Shown piece by piece: positions 16,701 to 25,300 of a stretch of DNA of 35,428 nucleotides (positions are counted from its first letter, which is position 1; each line of letters begins with the position of its first letter). A model generated the notes under the pieces. That model saw only the letters and a program-made list of their open reading frames with translations, ran no database searches and was not told where the DNA came from. This stretch comes from Prolixibacteraceae bacterium (GTDB lineage: Bacteria; Bacteroidota; Bacteroidia; Bacteroidales; Prolixibacteraceae), in assembly GCA_018648265.1 (NCBI GenBank), contig JABGRN010000060.1, positions 1-35,428 of the forward strand, given 5' to 3'. The translations under genes and the position numbers were made by a program.

Positions 16701-17076
16701 TAATAGAATTGTTCTTAACCTTTTCTTTTAAGATAATCTGCCGGTCATCCCGAACTTCGTAATCAACATTTGCGGTCTCGCAAATCGAATTTAATACATC
16801 CTCAAACAGGGTTTCCTCAAAATCGATAGAATACCTCTGTTTCAGATCTAAAATTTCATCCTTGTACAAAAAGATGTAATCGGTTTGATCTTCGATTGTT
16901 TCAATAACTTCCTGAATAGTTGCCTTTTTTAATTGCAACGAAAGTTTTACCTGAGAAAAACTGTTTCCAAAAGTAACGAACACCAGCAATGTTAAGATCA
17001 ATGTTAGTTTCATCTTTCTAATTTGTAATTTCATATTTCCCGATTTAAGGAAATATGGTTCTCGTTTTTTTTTCAT
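13786..17076 (-). CDS. susC: SusC/RagA-family TonB-dependent transporter with STN signalling domain
   Basis: The 1096-residue protein has a signal peptide whose core is LTLILTLLVFVTFG, then an STN domain at about residues 45-118. A carboxypeptidase-regulatory-like domain follows (about 132-205), then the TonB-box region IDEVIVVGYGT at about 210-220. The plug contains the usual IMIRGRSSIS and IYGSRGSNGVILITTK stretches. The rest is the 22-strand barrel, ending in Phe as needed for barrel assembly. The STN domain is what lets such receptors signal to a FecR anti-sigma factor, and fecR is the next gene upstream. In-frame Met codons at residues 15 and 22 are alternative starts closer to the hydrophobic core. 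The barrel part has higher GC than the STN end. Expected job: active import of oligosaccharide across the outer membrane. Confidence 0.97.
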   Translation of the reverse strand: MKKKREPYFLKSGNMKLQIRKMKLTLILTLLVFVTFGNSFSQVKLSLQLKKATIQEVIETIEDQTDYIFLYKDEILDLKQRYSIDFEETLFEDVLNSICETANVDYEVRDDRQIILKEKVKNNSITLIQDQKSFTGVVSGSDGQPIPGVSVIVKGTTTGAVTDLDGKFQFEGPASAQVLQFSFVGLRTQDVEIGTQSIFNIVMEEETLGIDEVIVVGYGTQKKSDITGTVASLSQERLEMVPNLNVTQAIQGAVPGVMIQTNSAGADPDQSIMIRGRSSISASSAPLIIVDGIPYGGSLSDINLKDIGSVEILKDASAAAIYGSRGSNGVILITTKEGVSGKTTFSYDGKYGISQVVKNYDLLNGSEFWDFKNTRDPDYIYQTEIDNYNAGVSTDWLDLAIRKGQSQEHNVSVSGGYNKTKFYLGAGLTDIKGVAKGDNFTRITTRLNIETKLFDWLAIGTRTQLNYDDASGEDVSWYGAMIANPLGKPYDDNGNYLLYPIAENITITNPLTSLAYDDLNKSYQILTNNYLDVDVPFIEGLTYRLNTGVRTSFTNAARYGGMDTYNGFRTQGQSRSSNSLSSNVVIENIMNYNRTLGDHTIFLTGLYSYETNTSNSNSLSAEQFPNDFLSWYGVGQAAIVMPSTSYRKSVLLSQMLRGNYSFASKYLATFTIRRDGYSAFGEDSKWGIFPSFAVGWNIDRENFFPAKDLFSVLKLRVSYGLNGNQAISPYASLPKFTVASIMSGTTAQVGYKPMVMGVADLGWESTKTFNVGLDFGLLESRITGNIDWYRKNTFDLLLNRSISRIHGLTEDTDGGIPSVIQNIGETMNTGFEVSLNSRNIVTEKFKWATNANFSYNKNEITSLYGTIDDVTGKEIDDISNKWFIGQPVEVNYDFVWDGIWQLGEEAEAAVYGSQPGYVKLKDINNDGKLDDKDRQVIGQRDPSLLWGLTNTLTYGNISFSFFFHGVKGVTAHNDRMTDSVQDDLRYNTIKKNWWTPDNPSNDWYMNSKMANQMSGIGSTLYESTDFIRLKDVSLAYQLPKNVVSKIGMSNVKIYVSGRNLLTFTDWSGLDPELVDRDAQRNIPMQKEFIFGLNFGF

Positions 17077-17156
17077 AAATTTGAACTGTTAAATGATACA
17101 TTTCTACATTTATTTAACGCATAAACCGGCGGGTGCGGGAACACTCTCCGGTTTTT

Positions 17157-18347
17157 TTATTGGTTTATTTCATAAATAAATTCTCCTTTTTTAACTATTC
17201 TTACCGAAGCTGCCAAAGCTACGCGGTTAATTATTTCGTCCCTGTTTTCTCCCAACTCAAGTTTCCCTGTAATTCTTATCATCCCCAATAAAGGATCGGC
17301 AAATTGAAAATGAATGTCATAAAACCGCTCCAGCCTTTTTGCCACCCTGCTTAGGTCGGTACTTTCAAATTTATACAAACCGTCTTTCCACAAAGTGTAA
17401 TTATCAGTCTCAACATTCGTTATTTTTATATTACCGCTATTTTTATTAAACGACGCCAATTGATTGGGTTTTAATTCTGTAGTTTCGGTAAATAATCTTG
17501 CATTTTTTTGTTCCAAACTAACTTTTCCTTCAGTCACCACAGTTTCAATAATGTTATCAAAAGGATAAGCGGAAATATTGAATTTAGTTCCCAAAACATT
17601 AATTCTTAAATCTGTAGTTTGAACTATAAAAGGATGATTTTTATCTTGTTCAACCTCAAAAAAAGCTTCCCCAACAAGAAAAACTTCACGATTTTTGTCG
17701 CTAAAAAATTCGGGATAAACCAATCGGCTACCTGCATTGAGGCATACTTTTGTACCATCGGGCAAAAATATTTTCGATGTTCTTCCATAAGGAATAATAA
17801 GCTGGTTTAATTCAGGGGCGCCCTTTTTAATTGTACTTATTGGTTTATGAATATTGTTGTTGATAATCACCTGCCCATCCCCGATATATTCAATAAGTGA
17901 TTTTTTCTCTTCGAGCAAAATATTTTCCCCATCAGGACGGATTAATTTTGCTTCGTTTCCAGAATTAGATTCAGCCAGGTTTTGCAAATCAAACTGAGGA
18001 TTAAAATTGTCTTGCCTGTGAAAAAGTAAAGCTCCAATAGAAAAAAACAAAATGGCCACCGCAGCATACTTCATGAATACTTTAATAAAACCAACTGTTT
18101 TACCCGATTTTTGTTTTTCTGTAATTTGTTGAAGTATTTTTGAAAATAGAAGAATCTTCTCCTCTTCAGAAAAAGTTTTGTTTGTTACCTTTAATTGAAA
18201 AAGGACTTTTCGGGCCAGTTGAATATTATGTTTTTCTTTGGGGTATTCTGTTTTAAATGTTTTCCACCATTCTTCCAATTCGTTGTTAGGCTTGAAAACC
18301 CACTGAATAAATCTTTTATTTTCGAGATATTTACTGATATTTTCCAT
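17157..18347 (-). CDS. FecR-family anti-sigma factor
   Basis: The 396-residue protein has a cytoplasmic N-terminal part of about 85 residues, one membrane helix at about 89-109 (MKYAAVAILFFSIGALLFH) and a periplasmic FecR domain. The FecR domain is recognised by YGRTSKIFLPDGTKVCLNAG, REVFLVGEAFFEVEQD, FIVQT and LGTKFNISAY at about residues 185-265. A C-terminal DUF4974-like secretin/TonB-type fold follows (YDIHFQFAD, ITGKLELGE). Known role: it holds the ECF sigma factor inactive until the STN domain of the loaded SusC contacts its periplasmic side. The 80-base gap to susC and the 275-base gap from the sigma gene, which contains a strong hairpin, suggest that sigma and fecR are not tightly coupled. 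Codon and base composition are AT-rich (17 G+C in 60 at 17461-17520). Confidence 0.94.
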   Translation of the reverse strand: MENISKYLENKRFIQWVFKPNNELEEWWKTFKTEYPKEKHNIQLARKVLFQLKVTNKTFSEEEKILLFSKILQQITEKQKSGKTVGFIKVFMKYAAVAILFFSIGALLFHRQDNFNPQFDLQNLAESNSGNEAKLIRPDGENILLEEKKSLIEYIGDGQVIINNNIHKPISTIKKGAPELNQLIIPYGRTSKIFLPDGTKVCLNAGSRLVYPEFFSDKNREVFLVGEAFFEVEQDKNHPFIVQTTDLRINVLGTKFNISAYPFDNIIETVVTEGKVSLEQKNARLFTETTELKPNQLASFNKNSGNIKITNVETDNYTLWKDGLYKFESTDLSRVAKRLERFYDIHFQFADPLLGMIRITGKLELGENRDEIINRVALAASVRIVKKGEFIYEINQ

Positions 18348-18430
18348 TAAAAATTATTGTCTTACTTTTAAAAGGACTTCAACTTGAACAACATGGACAA
18401 TTTTTATTAACTTTTTTTCTTTTCAAGAAA

Positions 18431-18454
18431 CTGCCCTCAAAACATTGAGGGCAG
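18431..18454 (-). terminator. Strong hairpin between the sigma and fecR genes
   Basis: CTGCCCTCAA (18431-18440) and TTGAGGGCAG (18445-18454) form a perfect 10-base stem with a 4-base loop. Read on the minus strand, the stem is followed by TTTCTTG, a weak T tract. It sits about 170 bases after the sigma stop and 84 bases before the fecR start, so it could end or attenuate the sigma transcript. Confidence 0.55.
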
Positions 18455-18622
18455 ATAACTAAACAAAACTTATGAAAACCGGAATATCAAGCACAATACA
18501 GTAATTTTAGATTCTGAATAAAACATTTCATTTAAATCGTTAAACCAAAAATGAAAAACGGTTTATATAGAAGGACGGATAATAAAAAATATGGACAATT
18601 TTTGGGGATTATTTTTAAAGAA

Positions 18623-19201
18623 TTACATCAACCATAATATAAAAGCCTCATGTCCAAGCAATTCGCGAATTGTTTTCAACGCCCGATAAACCTGTTTCCT
18701 GACCGATTCAATAGAAATATTCAGTATTTCTGCTATTTCATTGTATTCCAACGATTCGTTAAAACGCAGGTAAAGGGCTTCTTTCTGTTTAGGCGGAAGT
18801 TGATTAAGTGCATTGCTGACCCTCCTTTTTACATCCACAGATAGTTCCCGATCAATTATCGTTTTTTCGACACTGTATTCCGGTTCAAATAACAATTCAT
18901 TTGTTTCATCGTGAACCAACTTCCTCAACCTTTTTAATTTTTTTATCAAATTACGTTTTAATGACAGAATCAAATAATACTTGAGGTTTTCAGGATTCGT
19001 TTTATTTTTTTCGCGCTTCAGGTATAAATCCAGGAAAACTTCCTGAATGGCATCTTTAACCAATTCTTTATTCATTGAAAGTTTAGTACCATAGCAATAA
19101 AGTTCATCTACGTGAAGATTATACAAAAAAGCAAAGGCTTCCTTGTCGCCCGATAAAAAACTTTCCCAAACTATCGAAATGTTAGAATCAGCTCGTACCA
19201 T
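18623..19201 (-). CDS. ECF-type RNA polymerase sigma factor
   Basis: The 192-residue protein has both ECF sigma regions. Region 2 covers FLYNLHVDELYCYGTKL to DAIQEVFLDLY at about residues 25-65. Region 4 covers LNQLPPKQKEALYLRFNE through a helix-turn-helix EIAEILNISIESVRKQVYRALK at about residues 132-175. There is no membrane or extra domain. It is the typical Bacteroidota sigma that directs transcription of a susCD operon when its FecR partner releases it. It is the first gene of the minus-strand locus and is divergent from the E1 gene, with 436 bases between. Confidence 0.94.
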   Translation of the reverse strand: MVRADSNISIVWESFLSGDKEAFAFLYNLHVDELYCYGTKLSMNKELVKDAIQEVFLDLYLKREKNKTNPENLKYYLILSLKRNLIKKLKRLRKLVHDETNELLFEPEYSVEKTIIDRELSVDVKRRVSNALNQLPPKQKEALYLRFNESLEYNEIAEILNISIESVRKQVYRALKTIRELLGHEAFILWLM

Positions 19202-19637
19202 TAATTAAACTATAAAACATGGCCTTCTCAGATTAACCAAACAAATAATAATAATGAATGAAACATCTATAAGACAGTTTTTGGAAAAAAAAAGACCCTT
19301 CCACTGGTTAAAGAATATATAGTATTTCTTTCAAAATAAGCATTTAAAGGTATTTCAGGGATTACAATTTTATATACGGCTTTAAAACTAAGCAATTATC
19401 TACAAAATGCAACAGGATAAATTTTTAGTTATCTATATTCCTGTATGTAAATTCAAAATTGCCAGCTATTTTGCCAAAGTATAAATTAATCGATTCAAAA
19501 GGTCAATTTTTTAATGAGAATAAGTCCGTTAATTTCGAAACCCGTCTTAATAAAGCTAAATATAACAAGTTAAACAAAACCTTCTTCCAAATGTTATTTT
19601 ACAAATTAAACACCTAAAAGTCTTAAAATTTCAACTC
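19202..19637. other. Divergent promoter region between the sigma factor and E1 genes
   Basis: These 436 bases are strongly AT-rich and contain no convincing gene. Both flanking genes are transcribed outward, so two promoters should lie here. I found no exact TAnnTTTG box; the closest is TA-TTA-TTTG upstream of the sigma gene with one base too many in the spacer. No strong hairpin was seen. Confidence 0.5.
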
Positions 19638-22055
19638 ATGTTTTTAGAAAAATCAGAATTTACCGCTATCAGCCAAATATCTACAAAAGAAGCTTTAGAA
19701 GATTATCACATAGCCTTTTTAAGTAGGCAACTTAGTATCTTCGGGCGGCGCGAAGTTCACAACGGACGTGCCCATTTTGGCATTTTTGGTGAAGGGAAAG
19801 AGGTGGCTCAGGTTGCCTATGCAAAAACTTTCAAAAAAGGGGATTGGCGCTCGGGATACTACCGCGACCAGACATTTATGCTGGCGCTTGGACTATTGAA
19901 ACCCGAAGAGTTTTTTTCGATGATTTATGGTGACACCAACGAAGAATCGAATCCATCAACGGGAGGAAGAAATTTCAATAACCACTTTAGCACTTCAAAT
20001 ATTAACAAAAAAGGAGAAATTAAAAATCTTTCTGATCAATATAATTCTGCTTCCGATATTTCACCCACTGCCGGGCAAATGCCACGATTACTGGGTTTAG
20101 CTCAAGCCACAAAAATAGTAAGGCAAAAACCTTCGTTAAAAAACCACCTTCAAAATAATGTAAGCGGCAATGAAGTTGCTTTTGGAAGTATTGGCGATGC
20201 AAGTACTTCGGAAGGTATATTTTTCGAAACAATTAACGCAGCAGGTGTAATGCAAGTTCCATTGGCAGTTGCCATTTACGACGATGGTTTTGGGATTAGT
20301 GTTCCAATTGAGTTACAAACCACAAAATCAAGTATATCTGAAGCTCTAAAAGGATTTCAAAAAGAAGAGGGAACAAATGGGATTTCAATATATAAATGCA
20401 AGGGCTGGGATTATCCTGAGCTGGTAAAGGTATTTTCCAAAGGTATCGCTAAATGCAGGACGACTCAAACACCGGCAGTTTTCCATATTAACGAGGTTAC
20501 ACAGCCTCAAGGTCATTCAACATCGGGGTCGCACGAACGTTATAAAACCAAAGATCGTTTGGCTTGGGAAGAAGAATTTGATGGAATTAAGCAAATGAGA
20601 AAATGGCTTTTGGAAAGTGGAATTGCCGATGAAGAGTTGCTAAAGGAACTGGAAAAAGGTGCAAAAAAACTTGCAAAGGAAGCACGAGAAAAAGCCTGGA
20701 AAAACTATTCGAACGGATACTCAAATGAAAAAAATGAACTAAAAGATATTCTTTCAGAAATAGACATTAAAACAAATTTGAATCCTGACCGTCTAGACGA
20801 TTTTGAAAAAATTACACAAAAATCCTTTCCTACCCGACGCTCCTATTTAAGTTTTGCAAAGCAACTATCACTTGAAATTCATTTAAATAAACAAGTTGAA
20901 AATGAAAGAGCTGAATTAAAAGATTGGATTAAACGTTTTGAGGAAAAAACTGCTGGATTTTACAACGGGAAATTACATCGCGAAGGCAAAGATTCAGCAT
21001 TAAATGTAAAACCGGTTCCGGTAAAATATAATGATGAATCGATTGAAGTAAATGGTTCAGAAATCGTCAATAAAAACTTCGATGTTCTTTTTGATAATTA
21101 TCCCAATCTTGTAACCTTTGGTGAAGACACAGGAAAGCTCGGTGATGTAAACCAGGGAATGAAAGGAATGCAGGAAAAATATGGGATTGAACGGGTTTCG
21201 GACACCGGAATTAGGGAAGCAACAATTATCGGACAGGGAATTGGACTGGCTATGCGTGGTTTTCGTCCAATTGCTGAAATTCAATACCTCGATTATGTAA
21301 TTTATGCACAGTCGCAGTTAAGCGACGATTTGGCAAGTTTACAATATCGCACCAAAGGGAAACAGGCTGCACCCGTGATTGTGCGCACGCGAGGACACCA
21401 ATTACAAGGAATGTGGCATGCAGGGTCACCAATGCAAATGTTGCTTGGATCGTTGCGTGGAATGTATTTGTGTGTTCCTAGAAACTTAACTCAGGCAGCC
21501 GGATTTTATAATACACTTTTAGAATCAAACGACCCGGCATTGGTAATTGAACCTTTAAAAGGATACAACCAAAAAGAGAAAATGCCGAAAAATATTGGTG
21601 AATTTAAAGTGCCACTTGGAGTTCCGGAAATAGTAAAAGAAGGCACTGATGTAACAATTGTTACTTATGCATGGAATGTTCATCACGCTGTCAAAACGGG
21701 CAGTTTGCTTCAAAAATTAAAAGGTATTTCTGCCGAAGTAATCGACGTACAAACTTTGTTGCCTTTTGATGTAAACCATGTTATTTTAGAATCCATTAAA
21801 AAAACTAACAAAGTAATTTTTGTTGATGAAGATGTTCCCGGAGGTGCCACTGCTTTCATGATGCAAAAAGTTATGGAAGAACAAAAAGCATTTAATTATT
21901 TAGATACTGCCCCACGAACTCTTTCAGCAAAAGAACACCGGCCAGCCTACGGAATTGATGGTGAATATTTCTCGAAACCCAACGTTGAATTAATTTTTAG
22001 AAATATTTATGAGATGATGCGAGAGGTGGATGAAAACAGATTTCCTGAACTGTAG
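19638..22055 (+). CDS. Fused alpha/beta E1 of a branched-chain-type 2-oxoacid dehydrogenase
   Basis: One 805-residue protein carries both E1 subunits of a thiamine-diphosphate enzyme. The alpha part (about residues 1-345) has the cofactor motif starting G186-D187 (GDASTSEG) and ending in a DDGFGISVPIE segment, and the GHSTSGSHERY loop. A helical linker of about 120 residues follows. The beta part (about 475-805) has FGEDTGKLGDVNQG, RVSDTGIREATIIGQGIGLA, the EIQYLDYVIYAQSQL segment and the C-terminal transketolase-like domain (VIDVQTLLPFD, FVDEDVPGGATAFM). The complex oxidatively decarboxylates 2-oxoacids from branched-chain amino acids, or related substrates, onto lipoyl-E2; E2 and E3 genes are not here. 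Single-gene E1 fusions are frequent in Bacteroidota. The start is ATG at 19638 with no Shine-Dalgarno sequence. Confidence 0.92.
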   Translation: MFLEKSEFTAISQISTKEALEDYHIAFLSRQLSIFGRREVHNGRAHFGIFGEGKEVAQVAYAKTFKKGDWRSGYYRDQTFMLALGLLKPEEFFSMIYGDTNEESNPSTGGRNFNNHFSTSNINKKGEIKNLSDQYNSASDISPTAGQMPRLLGLAQATKIVRQKPSLKNHLQNNVSGNEVAFGSIGDASTSEGIFFETINAAGVMQVPLAVAIYDDGFGISVPIELQTTKSSISEALKGFQKEEGTNGISIYKCKGWDYPELVKVFSKGIAKCRTTQTPAVFHINEVTQPQGHSTSGSHERYKTKDRLAWEEEFDGIKQMRKWLLESGIADEELLKELEKGAKKLAKEAREKAWKNYSNGYSNEKNELKDILSEIDIKTNLNPDRLDDFEKITQKSFPTRRSYLSFAKQLSLEIHLNKQVENERAELKDWIKRFEEKTAGFYNGKLHREGKDSALNVKPVPVKYNDESIEVNGSEIVNKNFDVLFDNYPNLVTFGEDTGKLGDVNQGMKGMQEKYGIERVSDTGIREATIIGQGIGLAMRGFRPIAEIQYLDYVIYAQSQLSDDLASLQYRTKGKQAAPVIVRTRGHQLQGMWHAGSPMQMLLGSLRGMYLCVPRNLTQAAGFYNTLLESNDPALVIEPLKGYNQKEKMPKNIGEFKVPLGVPEIVKEGTDVTIVTYAWNVHHAVKTGSLLQKLKGISAEVIDVQTLLPFDVNHVILESIKKTNKVIFVDEDVPGGATAFMMQKVMEEQKAFNYLDTAPRTLSAKEHRPAYGIDGEYFSKPNVELIFRNIYEMMREVDENRFPEL

Positions 22056-22344
22056 AATTATACAAACCTGATTTGTCTTAAAAATGGCGATTTAGAAATC
22101 ATCACACCCCAAAAAATGTATTCCTTTTTTTTTATGAAAAGAGGAATTGCTTCTTGTCATAACAATAATCCCTGATAAAAAAAATCTGAAAGACAATGCT
22201 AAACCTTTCAAACAAGCAGTTAAACCCCTTAAAATCAGCAGGAAAAGTAAAGGAACAAAGATTCTATATTTAAATTCAAAAAAATTTGTAATTTGTTCTT
22301 CTATAATTTTTGAATTTGTTTGTACCAAAAATCGCAACCTACTA

Positions 22345-25300
22345 ATGAATCAGAAAAAATTTGGTGCTTTTGCCGGGGTTTTTACACCATCTATTTTAAC
22401 CATTTTAGGTGTAATCATGTATTTGAGGTTGGGCTGGGTTGTTGGCCAGGCAGGGTTAATAGCAGCCATTGCAATTATTATTGTTGCGCACGTAATTTCA
22501 ATCACAACCGGACTAAGTATTACAGCCATTTCAACCGATAAAAAAATAAAGGCAGGCGGTTTGTATTATATGCTCTCGCGGAGCTTGGGATTACCAATGG
22601 GAGGTGCAATTGGAATTACACTTTTTGTGGGAACAGCTTTGAGTATTTCGCTGTATTTGGTAGGTTTTACCGAAAGTGTTTTTGCCATTGAAGGGATCCG
22701 TAATTTTCTGGGTCTCGAAGGTAGCATTGATGATATTCGAATAGTTGGCAGTATAATTTTAATTTTTCTGGTAATTCTGGCTTTTATTAGTACTTCGCTT
22801 GCCATAAAAACTCAGTTTATTATTTTGGGTGCTATAGCACTTTCTCTATTTTCGATATTCTTTGGCATTTTTTCGAATGTTGAATTTCAGCCGGCTGATG
22901 TTTCGCGAATAGCAATTGACGGCCATGTTCCTTTCGAAACTATTTTTGCAATATTTTTCCCGGCTGTTACTGGATTTACGGCTGGTGTTGCCATGTCGGG
23001 CGATTTAAGAAATCCTAAAAAATCGATTCCTGTTGGAACGCTGGGGGCCATTTTTATTGGCCTGGTTGTTTACCTGAGTTTGGCATTCGTTTTTGCTTAT
23101 TTTGTCGATCGTGATTTACTTTTAAACGACACAAATTTCCTTACAAAAATTGCCTGGTTTTCGCCACTTGTAATTGCCGGAATTTGGGGTGCAACTTTGT
23201 CGTCAGCTTTGGGTGGTATTTTAGGAGGCCCCAGAATTCTTCAAGCTGTTGCAGCTGACAAAATATTACCACGGATATTTGCCCGAAGGCAGGGTGTAAA
23301 TAACGAACCAAGAAATGCACTAATCTTAACCTTTTTAATTGCAGAAGGAGGAATTTTAATCGGAGAATTAAATGCAATTGCCGAAGTTGTTTCCATGTTT
23401 TATATTTCTGCGTATGGTTTTATAAACCTTTCCTTTGCACTGGAAAAATGGGCAAGCTCCGATTTCCGCCCCTCGTTTAAAGCACCTGGATGGATTGGTA
23501 TAATTGGGTTTGCAGCCAGTTTTATTGTTATGTTTAAAATGAATACCATGGCAATGTTTGCATCCATGGTTATTATTGGATTTATTTACATTGTACTAAA
23601 ACGCAAACAATTTCAACTTGATTTTGGCGATGTATGGCAAAGTGTTTATACAACGCTCATTCGAACTTCACTACATAAAATTGACCAACGGGAACTGGAA
23701 CAACGCAACTGGATGCCCAACATTATTTTGTTTAGCAGTGGTACTAAAAACCGGCAACACTTGCTTGAGTTTGGGAAAAACCTGGTTGGCAAACACGGCT
23801 TTTTGTCGAACTTCGATTTGATAGAGACCAAAGATGAAGAAATTCAGTTCTCGAAACATCAGCAATCGGTTAAAGACGAATTAAGCAAGGAATTTCAGGG
23901 TATATTTTCGAGAAAACAAACGGTTAGTGATATTTACGGCGGAATTGAAACAATTGCCCAAACCTATGGATTTTCGGGTGTTGAACCAAATACCGTAATG
24001 TTGAATTGGGCTAAAAAAGGGCACGACTCAAAACGATTTGTGCACATGTTAAACACCATTTCGAATCTCGATTTGAATATTATTATGATGGATTACGATC
24101 GATCTGTCGGTTTCGGAAAATATGAAACTATTGATATTTGGTGGCGCGGTGGTGGACATAACGGAAATTTTGCACTTTCATTAACAAAATTTCTTTGGGC
24201 GTCGGATCAATGGAGAAATGCAAAACTGCGGCTTTTAATTGTTAACCCCAACAACGATGCACGCGAAAAAATTGAACGCGACACAAACAAAATACTCGAA
24301 AATATTAGAATAAATGCCGAAGTAAAAGTAATAAATAACCAAATTGAAAGACGGACTTTTTACAAAATTATAAGAGACGAATCGATAAATACCGATCTTA
24401 TTATTATGGGAATTCCGATGCTAAAACAAGGGGCAGAGGAAGATTTTGTAAATGACACAACCGAATTATGTAAAGACATTGGAACCGTTCTTTTTCTAAA
24501 GGCTAGCACACAATTCAAGGAGTTGTCGGTTGGTAGTTCATTGTTTAAAAAAGGTGCTCAAAAACAAACTATTGAAATTAGCAATATTCAAAAAGCTGAG
24601 ATTGAAATTCCAAAAATTGAACACACAAAACATAAAAAATTAAACGTTGAGTTGGCTACCCTTGAAACCAACATTAAAAGTTTGTTCAATCAATTAATCG
24701 ACAATCATCAGAAAATAGATTTTCAGGCGAACAGCTTATTACTTTCCGAATTAAACAAAAGAGTTAAAAATTCATTAAACACCTGGAAAACGGAGTTGGA
24801 CGAAAAAACTACTACAAAGTTTGCTACAAATCAGACATCAACAATAGTAACACGTCTCAGAAAATTAATTAACGATGAGTACAAAGATCAGCTGGAAATA
24901 ATTAAAGATCAGAACAATAATTTTATAAATTCATATAAAGAAGAAACCGATTGGATTATTGAAAAGCTCCCTCAAACCGTTGTAATTGTACTTTCTGACG
25001 AGGACATAAAAAAGGGGGAAAAAGAAAATGCAGGTGTCCGATTTTTCAAATTCAAACAAAGAATTATCCGTAAAATAAACAAGAAGGAAATAGAATATTC
25101 AGTTCAGCTAAACCGTTTTGTCAGAAGCAATTTCCTACTTCACCGCTACTCAATACTTTTAAACTATTATTCGGGTTCGGGTTTGTTAATTTATCAGTCG
25201 CATATTTTATTTAAAAAACTGTCGGAAAATATTTTAAAATCGATTGAATTGCTCGACAAACACGCCTATTATAACAAAATCAGCAGCGATGTTATTGAAC

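Noticed and set aside
17123-17154. Hairpin AAACCGG / CCGGTTT followed by a T-run on the plus strand, between susC and fecR
   Set aside because: It would terminate plus-strand transcription, but all genes around it are on the minus strand, and the stem is only 7 bases with a long loop. Read on the minus strand it has no T-run.
22147-22344. Upstream extension of the transporter fusion gene from a TTG codon
   Set aside because: The 66 extra codons are Lys-rich and non-homologous, while ATG 22345 gives the normal short N-terminus before the first membrane helix of this family.
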